Of a stretch of 64,000 nt of DNA, positions 35,086 through 48,009 are shown in pieces. The DNA is from Zingiber officinale. Taxonomy: Eukaryota > Streptophyta > Magnoliopsida > Zingiberales > Zingiberaceae. The notes beneath the pieces were generated by a model. That model was not told where the DNA came from and ran no database searches. It saw only the letters and a list, made by a program, of their open reading frames with translations. The translations under genes were made by a program, and so were the position numbers. The DNA lies in contig NC_056002.1 in NCBI RefSeq assembly GCF_018446385.1, positions 9,248,894 to 9,312,893 on the forward strand, in the 5' to 3' direction. Each line of letters starts with the position of its first letter. Within the stretch, counting starts at the first letter, position 1.

Positions 35086-36063
35086 AACTCTTCTCGCATC
35101 TTAATACTTGGACTGTCGATTGTAAATTAATCCTATAATTTCACTCCTTTTACATAATTTTAAAATAGAATATGAGAACATTTGAAATAAATATAATAAC
35201 CTATTTACTACAACACTACAACAACCTCACACCACTAATTTTCGATCTAATTTATTCAAACTAGTACAAATCATCACCTCCCGAAATATTCTTATCTCAC
35301 AGTTTTCTATGATGTCGAGGAAATACACTAATACCACGTGTGCAATGCAATCTATTGCAGGTAAAACACTATGAGTACAAACAAAATAACATAATTAAAC
35401 TTACATTTAATTCAAAATAAGAAATAATTTTTATGGCAGCACAGAAAAGATTAGTTAATTTTTAAAAGAGAAAAAATGTTCATATTTATGACAATAAGAT
35501 CTCAGCCATTAAATATCTCTGAAATTCAGATGAAGAAAATAACTTCCAAGTGCTGGATATCAAATGCATTACCTCGTATTTTTCTTCTCTTCCAGAGCTC
35601 CTTCGCATCCGACTAATAACTGCATGCATTTGGAGGTAATAAAAAACTATTACCACTCATTTCAAAGCTGAAATCAACCTTAAACACAAGTTACCTTGTC
35701 ATGCCCCTCAAGATCAGTGCAAGTCGATTCCAACACAAATTCTAAATTTAATACTTTTAAGCCAAGAGATCGGTTTGAAACTTTAAACAAACAGTTTTAC
35801 TAGCAACATGAAAGAACAACGCTAAAATAAATGTAGCAGACAAACCACATCAAAGTGACAGTGACTTCTTAAACCATTTAAGTCTTAACAAGATTACATG
35901 AGCATTTAGAAACTCATAACATGCCCAACCATCTAGTTCTGTGGTAAGCACAAGAGAAAGCACATATCTGCATAACAGAGAAAAAGTTGCCATAAATTTA
36001 TCTCGACTATGTTTATTTCTCCACACGGATAACAAGAATTCCCAGGATGGTTTACATGAAATT
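35086..36063. other. Intergenic, no gene seen
   Basis: AT-rich sequence ending at the stop codon of the reductase gene. Its last part is presumably that gene's 3' UTR. Confidence 0.45.
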
Positions 36064-39000
36064 TCAAGATTGAAATCTTTCTCTGTCATGTGGAGAAGAA
36101 TAATCTACACTTGGACCAATTGGAATAATTCCAAATGGATTGATAGAAGGATGACTTCCATAATAGTGCTGCTTAATGTGCGCCATGTTGACAGAACTGA
36201 TCATGCCTGGAATTTGGAATATGTCCTTCGTGTAATTAAACAAATTTGGGTATTCACGGAGGAGTTTCTTGTTGCATTTGAAGTGAACAGTATACACCTG
36301 TAAAAAAAGCAAATATATCCCATTAACAACATACTCGATGTCTATCCAGATTGCAGATTTTATAACTTTTATGAAATCAAATTTAGGACATGTTTGGTAG
36401 ACCAGATAAGGCCTAGACTACCTGAGAAAGGTAGTGTTGAGCCAGGTGCAGGCAACACTACCCAAATTGGTTCTATGCCCATCCCGGATCCCAATTTATT
36501 AAAAAATATTTAATTTAAAATTTTATATTTCAAAATTAATATAAAATTTTAAAACCGGAATAAATATTATTAAAATTGTTTTTATTAAATATATTTTAAA
36601 ATATTTGATATTTATATTTATTGTTAATATTTTATAAAATAAAATGGGAAGAACAAAGCTGGTGAGTTGTGCCAATCCCAAGCTTAGCTAGTGGGTTGTG
36701 TCAATCCCAATCCCATGTTGGATTAATAACATTCAGGTTTGGGATCGGGCTGAGCCTATGGGCTAACCTCCACCCCAGCACAAACTCACTTCTAATATTG
36801 TACCTAGTATGGCTTAGACCTAGTCGACACCTTTGCCATCTGAAAATTAAATTTTTTTGTTCAATTTTCATCTCTTATTTTGTTATTATTATTACTACTA
36901 CTATTTTTTTACCACAAAGTATCCCCATCATGGTTTGCAATCTCGTACCGGACGAAACAGTCGAAACAATTTTCGATATATTACGAAACTCAATACAATT
37001 TGACATAGACAATGTCTTCTTTCTCTTCTTCTTCTTCCTCCTCAACCTCCAATCGAGTCTTTCTCGACAAGCTTCTTATCCTTTATGTCTTCATGCCAAC
37101 GATGCTCCTCAGTCTTTCTCGACAAGCTTCCCGTCCTTTATGTCTTCATGCCAATGATTCTCCTCCCACGACAAACTTCTTGTCCTTTAGAGCATCAAAC
37201 TACCCAAGCTTGACTTGCCTTCAAGGGTCTTTGAGCCATCGAACCATCATCTACATAGACATGTAGACCTTCCTCGATACCTATAAAATCAAGAATTTCC
37301 TACTTCACAATCACTCCTTCAGGATTTCTTCATATGCCAAGCACCTCTTGGATTACTGCTAATAGTAGTTGAACTTCTTCCGCATCTGCCTGACTTATTG
37401 AACTTTTATCGAGACTTATTGAATTGCTTCCACATTTGTTAGGGATTCGCTTCTCTGTGACTTCATCATCTGCCAAAAACCTTTTAGACTTCTCTATCAA
37501 CACCCGTTGAACATTTTTCCTACAAAGTCTCCCATCACTTTAACCAACTTGGACTTTTTTAACCTATACTTGCTTACAATTCTTGTTGAGTTCCTAAACA
37601 CTTATTAGAATAATATAGATTAAGTTTAACTTCAAACTTTTGCCAACTACATCAAATTTAACAATACTCACCAACAATCATCAGAACATGATTGTACTAA
37701 TAATCCCCCCCTTAAGTCAAGCAGATATGATTGCACCAACAACAAAGATATGGTTATATTCAATCAAACCATGCTAAAGTATCTTAAAGAGGCAGAATCC
37801 TATAGGGTTAATAGTATAACCCCGAGTATAAAAGTACTTCAATTATCTTAAGTACATGCTCCCTTGGCCTATTAAGTCCTTGAGTGGCATGCCAAGAATC
37901 CAAAGTCCGATATTGGTATTAGTTATTTACCATTCATGTATATGCTACACTGTGACAGCATCAAAATAACTCCTTGAACAAAAAAAAAAAAACCAAAGAA
38001 AAATACAAGAAAAAATCCATTAATCAGGAATGATAGAAAAGAGGTATATAGGAGCTAAACAACATAAGCTAATTATCATTATCCATGATCCATGCATAGT
38101 ATTGCCAGATAAAATAGCTCAATATGAAACAATAAATTTTTAGCCAATTATAAACAAAGATGGAGCCTAATTGTAATCCATGAATTACACAACTAATTAT
38201 ATACTTTAATCAACACAAACAGGATAAATCTATACAAAAGCAATAAAATATCATATTCCAACTAATAAGCTTTAGCCCAAAATAAATTTTCAATTACATA
38301 CCTCATCAAACCTGATCAGAGTAACAAACAAGCGAATATCAGTTTCAGTAAGTGTATTCCCACAAATATACCGTTGCTTGCCAAGGATCTCCTCACATTT
38401 GTCTAATGCTTCATATAATTTTTCAACAGCCTACACAACCACAAAGAACCAACAGACATTTCATGATGGAGATTAATCTAAGAACATTTCAAGAAACAGG
38501 AAATGAAAAACTACCAGTTCAATTTTGCTAAATTCAATTACCTCATTGTAAGGACCTTGTTTCTTGGCAAAGCCACATTTGTATACCCCATTATTTATTG
38601 TGTTGTACACCCATTCATTGAGCTCATCTATCTTGGTTTGCATATGAGGGGGGTATAAATCAAGGGTTGGATTATCAGCTATGTCATTGAACTCAGTATT
38701 TAACATACGGATTATTTCTGCACTCTCATTGTTCACAATTGTTTTGAGTTTTTTATCCCATAGAACCTGCCAGATAATTCAGAATCTAAGCAAGGTAACT
38801 TTTCAGGGTAACTAAAAGAATATGGCATGTTTTATTTAACAGCATACTGGAACAGTATATTTTCCAATGTAATTTGTGCTAGCAAGCTCATAAAGTTCCC
38901 TGATACTTTTGGCACCATTAAGAGGATCAGGTTCTGCTCCTGGTTCTTCTGTACTAGAAGAGGGAAAAACCCATCCAAAATGCTCATCATTCTCCTTGGT

Positions 39001-41648
39001 CCTTTCCCATATTGGTTTTACAGCCTACCAATGCCATTGCTGAAGTGTTATAATGCAATTTCCATAACTGGACACAGCCATGTAAAGAAGACTTACTGTG
39101 TAACTAATGTCCTTTTCAAGTCCCTTGAGCATCAGAAAAGAAAGACATCTGGATGCCCACGGACATGCATATGATATATATAGGTGATACCTTCCAGTTT
39201 CAGATGGAAATTGAGATGTCTTCTCTTTGGAAATGAAATTGCGGAAGGTTGATGGTGTGCGATTGAATGCACCAGATTCTGTCATCTCATCCAATGCTGA
39301 ACGAGACATCTGAAGAATGTGACTAGCAGATTAAGTTTCGTTAAAGCCATAAGATAATCAGAAAGAAAATGAGTCAGGAAAGAACAATGCAACAGGCAGC
39401 AAAAATATGTTTGATAATAAAATAAACATACCTATCTGCCTATCAGTAAGTTGATAAAAAATCCCTTCAGTTCATAGATCACAACAGTTACAGTTGAATT
39501 AAAAATATATATATCCAACAAATTTCAAAACAAATAGACAAGAACATTTTATATTTTGGCAGTAAAGCATAATAGTCTGCCAAGTGCATTGATTCACCCC
39601 TCTTAATATTTTGGTAGTAAAGCATATAGCATGTTGACTAGGCTAATTCATAAATTTAATGCAGGCATGCAACTTGCAAATCAAACTAATGAGGCTAACT
39701 CGAGTTAATGATTGGCTAGATTCTTCACATAATTAAATATTATTTTTTTATTTCTGTTTAATTTGTTAATAAGTTAAATTGTTCAATTTGTAGTATCATG
39801 AAGGACCAAAACTTAAATTTTAGTGAATTGGTCTGAATTAAAAAAAAGGCTAAAATGGATAGGGTTGCACAAAGATATAACAAGTAATAGCAAATTCAAA
39901 TTCACTTATTAAACATCTTGATATTAGATCCTGCTTGGAGAAAAACTGATGTATCCATGGGTAGTTAACAAGCAAACAAAAAGTCAGACACATCAAACCT
40001 TTTAAAAGACTTGTGCTCTCAGAGGTTGCTGCTATCAGTTGTTGGGATTGCTAAACCGTATAAAGATTTTGGTTTTCTGAATACTGAAAATCTAAGGCTT
40101 TAGCATAATTCTTACAGCTCAGTGGTGATCAGTCAATACTAATCCAAGCCTTACACTGAAGCTCCAATACTGTGAATAAGCTTTGCATCATTGGGTTATT
40201 GGTTCAACTAAACATTAAATGACCATAACACTTTTTCTTTTGATATGTAAATTTATATCTTATACAATACTAATATACAGATTACAAAGAATGATCGATA
40301 TTAGCATAGATACCATGAACTCTTCACTTGTTCTCTATACTTTCTTAAAATCTCATGCCGTAGCAAAACAAAATGTTTTGCCCGCCAACCAGCACGCCTC
40401 CTGTGCCGGTATACACCCCAAAGCCCTGTGGACGCATCACGTGGGCCCCTGTGGCAGTGTCACGTGGGCCCCGCGACCGTGTGGGCCCTGGTGGTTGCGT
40501 CACACGAGCCCCATGGGCCCCACAGTCGTTGCGGATGCGTCGTGCAAGCCCCTCTGTTGCTGGCGGCGTGGAACATGTCGTGGGTGAGTGGACGAAGGCA
40601 ATAAGATTTTAATTAAATAACTTATGTTAATAATTTTAATAAACTCGTAATAGGATAATTTAAACAGGTTTAATTAAACACTAATTAAATTAATCTATTA
40701 ATTTAATAATGGATTAAACACTAATTTTTAGATGAATTGAGATATTGCTTTATGACCGATAATTTTACACTCAACAATGTTTCCCTATTAAACACGAAAG
40801 CATATTAAGCAAAAGGAAGCATTCCTGAAGTTGAATCCCCTGTTTCTCTTCTTTCCCTACTGTAATAAGAAGAGCAACAATTTTGCAAGATCACCTTATG
40901 AAAGAGAGTTATTGGTCATATTAAGATGGATAAGGGGGCATGAGAAATTGTATGACTTCACAAGCCTTGTTGAAGAAGTTCCCAAATGATTCTTTTGTTG
41001 GCTTGAGTCAATCAGTTCACTCTTCATCTCCTCCAAATAATATCAATATTGAAATCAGGATCTTATATTAAGTCACATGATTCATAGATTCAATAACAAA
41101 GGATCACCAGGAAATATTCTCAGTAATCAACATAAAATACTAAAAACACTTTATCGTGGACTGATATATTTGAAGAGGTATCATGAAATTGGGTGTGCTG
41201 TTCAAATGGTCGAGATTCAACTAGTTGAAGCTGGAAGCTACTTTCGACTTGACAACACAGTACAGATACAGATCCGATCTAGATTACAAAGTAATCGTAA
41301 AGAAAAAGATTTCCTACAAGTGAAAAATGACTTCAATAAAGAATATAAGAAGAAACAGAAGCCACATAAATAAGAATAACAAATTAAAACGAACCAGGTG
41401 CACCAAAAAGATGGATTTACATCCTGAGATTCGAAATACACTTGCAACTAATTACTTAATCTTCTTTTAGAATTCACAAACTAAAGAAGCAGCAATAGTA
41501 ACTTACATATGCATATCTTAAACCCTAACAAAGAATTGTTGGTAAACTTAATACAAGTAGTTGTGAAATCAGATCGAGATTGCACCTTGAAGGAGGAAGA
41601 AAAGGATCGGGCAACAATATAGCGCGAGGCAGATGAGACGCAGATCAT
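36064..41648 (-). CDS. Glutathionyl-hydroquinone reductase (GST superfamily, Xi-class/YqjG-like)
   Basis: Six exons on the - strand: 41648-41586, 39309-39097, 39024-38848, 38766-38542, 38430-38302 and 36297-36064. All introns are GT-AG and all phase 0; 346 residues. The enzyme reduces glutathionyl-hydroquinones to hydroquinones using glutathione. Visible features: thioredoxin-like N-domain with catalytic YACPWASR (Cys about 70), [33 protein letters not shown], and a C-terminal GST helical domain ending [19 protein letters not shown]. These motifs are typical of the family. Exon 1 adds [21 protein letters not shown], rich in Ser, Arg and hydroxyl residues, resembling a plastid or mitochondrial presequence. 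Exon 2 itself begins with ATG, so a shorter 325-residue cytosolic form is possible. Confidence 0.93.
36298..38301 (-). other. 2.0-kb intron 5 of the reductase gene
   Basis: Lies between the FDE codons and the [11 protein letters not shown] exon. From about 36385 it looks like inserted repeat sequence (catgtttggtagaccagata onwards), but I could not define both ends. It includes a 55-bp tandem duplication. Confidence 0.6.
37056..37165. repeat. 55-bp tandem duplication
   Basis: Copies at 37056-37110 and 37111-37165 begin agtctttctcgacaagcttc and end gatgctcctc / gattctcctc, differing at a few positions. Confidence 0.8.
39310..41585 (-). other. 2.3-kb intron 1 of the reductase gene
   Basis: Separates the presequence exon from the catalytic domain. 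Mostly AT-rich, apart from the GC-rich insertion listed at 40370-40740. Confidence 0.65.
40370..40740. mobile_element. GC-rich/AT-rich bipartite insertion related to the hAT-like element at 15 kb
   Basis: A GC-rich block (gtgggcccc repeats at 40440-40530) is followed by AT-rich acttatgttaataattttaa and attaaacactaattaaatta. The same order and similar AT-rich wording occur inside the hAT-like element at 15350-15480. Terminal repeats were not found, so this is a probable decayed relative. Confidence 0.4.
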
Positions 41649-42611
41649 TCGGAGCCTTCCGGTCTTCTAATAAACCACTTCATAGACGAGGGCTGGTTTT
41701 GGGGGTCTTAGGAGGTGGGTGACGTGCGGCGGCGGCCGACGATGTTCTGACCACTTGATAAATATATCTGCATGATAATATATAATATTATTTTATAAAT
41801 TAAATTTAAATTCTTATATTATGTTCACAGAAAAGATTTATTATATGAAAAAAGATGTATTATTGGAAGGTTATTATATTTTAGAAGATAATTATTAATA
41901 ATCATAAACATTTAAATGACACAATATCATCTGAAAAAAATAATTAACTAACACAGAAGATGTGTTGACTATTCCAAGGAGTTCATTGGCTGATTGAAAG
42001 TTCAGTGACTATTCCATGTGTTCTCAACACATGGGTCGAAGATAACTAAACTAAACTGAAGGCGTGCATTGATTGCATGAAGGGGTGGATATTCTCATTA
42101 AAGAGTCATGTCATCCACTAGTGATTTGATAAATTCAGATGCGATAACTATCAACAATCATTTGAAGGTGATAAATTCAGATGCTATTATTTGGGGAGAA
42201 GATGGACTTTGAACCTAACAAAGTTCTTATTAATTGAAGGATGCTGGACCATGATTGAGGAAGATCCTTAATTAGATGAAGGTTGCATAAATGACATGAA
42301 AGCAAAATAACTTCCTTCTATAAATATTATATCTTCAATAGAATGAAACAATTTGATGATTACAACCTGGGGTTTTAGGAGTCATTGGATGAGAAATACA
42401 AAGTAAAAGATATCAACTTAAAGAAATTAATAGTTGAGAGGTTCTTGGAGCACAAGATAAATTTTAAGTTCATTGATCCTGTTTAAAAAGCTGAAGATGA
42501 CACGCTGAGTAGATGACTACGACGTTGAGCAGATGAAGACCTCTAGACGAGATCGAAGACACTTGACTGGTGCACTGAGCTCCCTACACACACCCAAACG
42601 AGCCAATAGAA
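41649..42611. other. Reductase 5' flank and intergenic sequence
   Basis: GC-rich immediately upstream of the gene (41649-41760), then AT-rich sequence. No gene was recognised. Confidence 0.45.
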
Positions 42612-43079
42612 TGTCAACACCCAAAAACCAAGGAAGGGATCCCTATCGAAGGCTCTCCGACTCTTAAGTCAGTGTATGCTCAGGCTAGAAGTAAAGCAGT
42701 AGTAATCAACAGCAGGATGCGTGCTTAGTGTAATGAAGTGTGCACACCTTATCATCAGAAAGGATCCTTGTTTATATATCATCTTTATAACCTCCGCAAT
42801 CATAAGATGACAAAGAATATCGGATGTCAGAAGTTGTTAACCAATGGAGCATATGCATCTTAGAAGGCGTATAGCCAATCCAATAATTTTTTCGCTACTT
42901 ATGTGCGCTCTTTTTGTAACTGACGTCATTAAAGAAGCGGATGAAGAAATATGCTATCATAATATGTCGATTGAGAGGAAGTATAATCGTCTCCAAGGAA
43001 GGTTTCTTGGACCTGTATCATCTTAGAAGAATATTCTTTGACAGACGATTGTTATTCTATGACAATACTGTTCCCTGAG

Positions 43080-43268
43080 TATATCTCGATCGGGCGTTGA
43101 CTTGCCAGGGCGAATAATAAATGGAACATTGTGTTTTATGAGTATATCTTGGCCGGGAGTTGACCTGCCCGGGCGAATAATAAATGGAACCTTACATTTT
43201 ATGAGTATATCTTGGATGGAAGTTGACGTGCCCGGGCAAATAATAAATGAAACCTTGTATTTTATAAG
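43080..43268. repeat. Three 63-bp tandem repeats
   Basis: Units start at 43080, 43143 and 43206 with tatatctcg/tatatcttgg and share gttgac, gcccgggcgaataataaatg and ttttatgag. Confidence 0.85.
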
Positions 43269-43315
43269 GTTAGCCTACACTCTGCGCTGTTCTAATATAC
43301 ATGTGTGGTAATACT

Positions 43316-43511
43316 AGAGATATAGTGAAATACCGTCCGGTTCTTAAGGTTGCTCGAATATATGCTAGGAGTTTGGAGATTTGAGTAAAATACCGGCTGG
43401 TTCTTAGGGTCACTCGAATATATGCTAGGAGTCTGGGGATCTGAGTAAAATACTGTCCAATTCTTAGGGTCACTCGAATATATGCTGAGCGTCTGGAGAT
43501 CTAAGTGAAAT
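43316..43511. repeat. Three 60-bp tandem repeats
   Basis: Units of exactly 60 bp share ggttctta, gctcgaatatatgctagg and ggagat, unrelated in sequence to the adjacent 63-bp array. Confidence 0.85.
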
Positions 43512-44516
43512 CATAGAATCGGGTCTTTTAAGCCTAGACGACCTTATGGCCGTCCTACCGTATACAGGGCTACTCATCTTCTAGAGAATAGAGAACTAAG
43601 TCCCTAGAGACTAGACCAACCTTTCGGTTGGACGTCTTCATAACTGGGGGCTGATCCCTAATTACCGAAGTAATATCTCAAGTCATTCAGATCCAGTCGG
43701 GTCATCACCATACCTAGGACAGAGATGCTTGTTCCTCAAGCAGGACAAGCCATCCTTGAATTGGGAGCCTTAGTACTGGATGAAAGGTCGAGCTCTGCCC
43801 AAGGGTGATCCGTTGACTATTATCTTTCCTTGACTTGGACCTTCACCTCACCTTGACTTCGTCTTCCATGTCAGCCTGAGATTCTCATTTAACACCCCAT
43901 ATGAGTAGCATTCCCTTTAAGTTTAGTCAAAGGAGGCTAGTAGTCGATTGACTAGACCCAATTGTTCTTTTGGCCCAGACGGAGACATTCCCACCCGTTC
44001 TTAAGTACTGCAATTAATTATTCTTAAAATAACATATATGTCAGGAGCTTGGCGTCTAATAATGTGCTATTGATACATGGGAAAGCGTTTTCAGTGCAAT
44101 AATTCAACTGTCTCTTCCATCATAAATGTCTTTTCATGGGTGAGTGTCACGATCCCACTAGCACATTCTCTGAAGCGCAGTTGACACACGTCTTTTCGTA
44201 TAGACCAATGCCACTACTCCCTTCGCTAATTATCCATGAATGGTCAACAATGGGTAAACTGTTTGAATCAAATGGATATAATGGAGCTAGGCCCTGTAAC
44301 TTATATTTAAAAACCCTAAGTAGTGCAAAAGTGCATCACTTTGCGCTTCATCTTCTTCACTCTCGTCTCTGACGATTTCCTTCAACCAGTTCATCTTTCT
44401 TTCGATCTCCGACTAGTAAGCCTTCTTTCAAACCTTTCGTTACCTTTCTTATATTTTCATAGCCCAAGAATCTGTTTCTCTTTGATATAGTTTTATCTGC
44501 TCTGATTTTGATAATG

Positions 44517-45017
44517 TTGACCAACATGCTCTCTTCTTACAATACGAAATCCCTGAGAGTTATCCTATTCGCCTCCCTTCTCCTCAAGATCACCCCCATC
44601 GTCCTCTCTCAGGCTTTGCTACCTTCTTCAAGGACCAAATGAGAGCTGGTTTGCCATTTCCAATCCCTAGCTTTCTTTGTGAGGTAAGCCAGTATTTTAA
44701 CATTTCACTCTCCCAACTTACCCCAAATGAATTCCGCATCATGTGCGGTATGTTCATGCTATTTTGTTTGTTAACATTCCACCTACCCCTTATAATTTTC
44801 ACTTATTTATGTACCCTAAAAAATCAGAGTCAGGGGTCTTCTTATTTTAATCTCGCCAAAAGGCTGTATTTTTTAAAGACCATCATTCTTCCAACAAAAA
44901 GTGGAAGGATTGCTTCTTCTTTGTTGGTATATTTGAGCAAACTTCCTGACCTACCGCTTAGCGCTTAGACCTTCCCCTGCTTCCTAACCTGGGGAACTTC
45001 AAGCTAAACTCTATCTT
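44517..45017 (+). pseudogene. Tat-like Gypsy ORF1 remnant, copy 1 (part 1)
   Basis: Translation contains FKDQMRAGLPFPIPSFLCEVSQYFNISLSQLTPNEFRIMCGMF, the pattern annotated as putative gypsy-type transposon/Transposase_28 domain, found in ORF1 of Tat-lineage elements. The frame is broken and is then interrupted by the Copia element inserted at 45018. A second copy of the same domain starts near 53190. Confidence 0.65.
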
Positions 45018-45210
45018 TGTTGGTGCAATATTCCCCAGGTCAAGGTTGACCGTATTGACTGAGCTTGAATTGAGTCAAGCTCGAGTCTTGATGTCGTGGT
45101 TTCGATATTTGACAATACATGTAGTCAATACATGAAGATTGCAGGTGCAATTGTTCATGTGTGAAGGAGAGTCAAGTAGGTCAAGGTGACTGGATACTTG
45201 ACGAGAAAAT

Positions 45211-45609
45211 CCTGGTGAGTGAAGCCAGGTGAAAGACCTAGTGAGTGAAGCTAGGCAGAAGAGAAATCCTGGTGAGTGAAGCCAGGTGAAAGACTTAGTG
45301 AGTAAAGCTAGGCAAAAGAGGAAATCCTGGTGAGTGAAACCAGGTAAAAGACTTAGTGAGTGAAACTAGGTAAAAGGGAAATCCTGGTGAGTGAAGCCAG
45401 GTGAAAGACCTAGTGAGTGAAGCTAGGCAGAAGGGAAATCCTGGTGAGTGAAGCCAGGTGAAAGACCTAGTGAGTGAAGCTAGGCAGAAATGAAGCCCTC
45501 GTGAGTGAAGCCAGGCAGACATGAAGTCCTAGTGAGTGAAGCCAGGCAGACATGAAGTCCTAGTGAGTGAAGCTAGGCAGAAGGGAAGTTCTGGTGAGTG
45601 AAGCCAGGC
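45211..45609 (+). repeat. Hairpin minisatellite array in the 5' LTR
   Basis: Fourteen units of the form arm-tgagtgaag-arm. Arms mostly alternate between CCTGG/CCAGG and CCTAG/CTAGG. Twelve of fourteen units pair fully, counting G-T wobbles. Confidence 0.85.
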
Positions 45610-47357
45610 AAGGAAAATCCAGGCGGATTAAGGATGATCGGATATCTGGTGTTGGGAAGCCCAAGTAGGTCAAAAGGATTGACCGGATACTTGGCACGGG
45701 AAATCCAGGTGGATCAAGGTTGATCGAACATCTGGTGAAGATAAGTCCAATTAGGTCAAGGGTGACCGGACACTTGGTGAGCGAGTTCTAGCGGGTTAAG
45801 AGTGACCGGATGCTAGGCATAATGTACCAATAGGTATTTTCAAAATCAAGTCTAGGTTATCAAAATCTAGGGCTAGGTATTTTCAAAACCAATATCCAAC
45901 CATGTTCCTTGGGCTATAACTACATGATGTATGTATGATGTAACTACATGATGTAGTTATCAAAATACCTTTGGAAAACCTTGGTGAAGACTATCTTTTG
46001 ATAGTAATCATCATTGAATAGTTGAGCACAAACTTGAAGAAAACACTAAAGTTTTTACAAGTTTTCAAGATTATGTCAATCTTTGAAAATATGAAGTATT
46101 TTCTTAGAAAACTATTTTTCCATGATATTATATGCCCTAAAAAATGTCTACAACGATTTTTATGATTTTTGGAATTTTGTAGATTTTTCTAAGGGTTTCT
46201 GAAATTGACTGAAATGGAATTTCAGCATTTTCAGAGCTTCAATCGATCACCCGATCGATTGAAGGGTCTCAATCGATCGGGCGATCGATTGAGAGCAAGC
46301 TTCTCGCGAACAGAAGCTTCCTGGATCGATCCACCGATCGATCCAGCCTTCCTGAATCAATCAGTGGATCGATTCAAGCAGGTTCAATTGATTGGGACTC
46401 ACCTCCAATCGATTGGGAATGCTGATTTTGGCTGGTAAAGCCTGATTTCAGCATCTTGGACCTTTTTTAGTCTAGGTAACCATTTCTAATCCCTCAAAAC
46501 ACATTTGTATACAATTAGGGGGAGTTTTCATGATGAAAACAAGGACGGATTAGTTAAGGAAGACTAAGTAGAAGTTTAGATTGAAGTTTGGTTTCAATAT
46601 TGAATTGTTGAACCTCAAAACTTTTAATTTTGAGTTTCCTAAAGGTTTAGGGATTCCAAGTCATTGTTGGTGCAATGACAGAAGTCACATGCATGTCTTT
46701 AGGGGGAGTTACTCTTTAAGGACATGAAAAATTATTTTCATACACCTTGGAAGGTGGTTTTACCTTCTTTAGTGAAAATGCTCAAGGTTGAGCATTGGAA
46801 TACAATGGAGAGTGGATATCTTCATTGTTTATTGGTATATGCTCACGGATGAGCATTTGATAAAAATAAAGGGTATGAGACCTTTATTTGAATCGTGTTG
46901 TGCACAATGAGTGAAGTTGTGAACAACGGTGAGTAACTCTTCAGGGGGAGAGTTTCTTTTTGATGTGTGCCAATAGGGGGAGAATGAAGGGTTTAAGTTA
47001 GGCCTTCATTATCTAAGAGGGAGTTTACCCTCTTAGGGGGAGAATGTAAGGTTTAACTTACGTTTTCATTACCTAGTGGCATGAAAAAGGTTGAGGCTAT
47101 GGGACTAGCCTAACTTAAAGAAGGTATTGTCAAACATCAAAAAGGGGAAGATTGTTGGTGCAATATTCCCCAGGTCAAGGTTGACCGTATTGACTGAGCT
47201 TGAATTGAGTTAAGCTCGAGTCTTGATGTTGTGTTGATGTTGGAGTTTCGATGTTTGATAATACATGTAGTCAATACATGAAGACTGCAGGTGCAATTGT
47301 TCATGTGTGAAGGAGAGTCAAGTAGGTCAAGGGTGACTGGATACTTGACGAGGAAAT

Positions 47358-47724
47358 CCTGGTGAGTGAAGCCAGGTCAAAGACCTAGTGAGTGAAGCTA
47401 GGCAGAAGAGAAATCCTGGTGAGTGAAGCCAGGTGAAAGACCTAGTGAGTGAAGCTAGGCAAAAGAGGAAATCCTGGTGAGTGAAGCCAGGTAAAAGACC
47501 TAGTGAGTGAAGCTAGGCAAAAGGGAAATCCTGGTGAGTGAAGCCAGGTGAAAGACCTAGTGAGTGAAGCTAGGTAGAAGGGAAATCCTAGTGAGTTAAG
47601 CCAGGTGAAAGACCTAGTGAGTGAAGCCAGGCAGACATGAAGTCCTGGTGAGTGAAGCCAGGCAGACATGAAGTCCTAGTGAGTGAAGCTAGGCAGAAGG
47701 GAAGTCCTGGTGAGTGAAGCCAGG
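47358..47724 (+). repeat. Hairpin minisatellite array in the 3' LTR
   Basis: Thirteen units of the same type as the 5' LTR array; eleven keep fully paired arms (CCTGG/CCAGG or CCTAG/CTAGG). Two are mismatched. Confidence 0.85.
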
Positions 47725-48009
47725 CAAGGAAAATCCAGATGGATCAAGGATGATCGGACATCTGGTGTTGGGAAGCCCAAGTAGGTCAAAGGGATTGATC
47801 GGATACTTGGCATGGAAAATCCAGGTGGATCAAGGTTGATCGAACATCTGGTGAAGATAAGTCCAAGTGGGTCAAGGGTGACCGGACACTTGGTGAGCGA
47901 GTTCTAGCGGGTTAAGGGTGACCGGATTCTAGGCATAATGTACCAATAGGTCATAGGTGACCAGATGTTGGTTTAGGAGGCTTTAGACTTGATTTTAGGG
48001 AGAAATCAT

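Larger units (their letters stand above)
42612..44400 (+). mobile_element. LTR and leader region of a Tat-like Gypsy element
   Basis: Begins tgtcaacacccaaaaacc followed by agggatccctatcgaaggct and ctccgactcttaagtcag, wording typical of Tat-lineage plant LTRs. It includes an ataactgggggctgatcc segment and two tandem-repeat arrays. A coding remnant of the matching type follows at 44.5 kb. The exact LTR 3' border and primer binding site were not resolved. Confidence 0.5.

Noticed and set aside
45295-45522. Open frames on the - strand encoding repeated SFTWLHSPGFPFCLASL
   Set aside because: They are translations of the LTR hairpin minisatellite; the repeat period happens to keep a frame open. 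Same at 47442-47669.
45211-47724. CRISPR-like array
   Set aside because: Regularly spaced repeats, but there are no unique spacers, the units are tandem, and this is a plant LTR.
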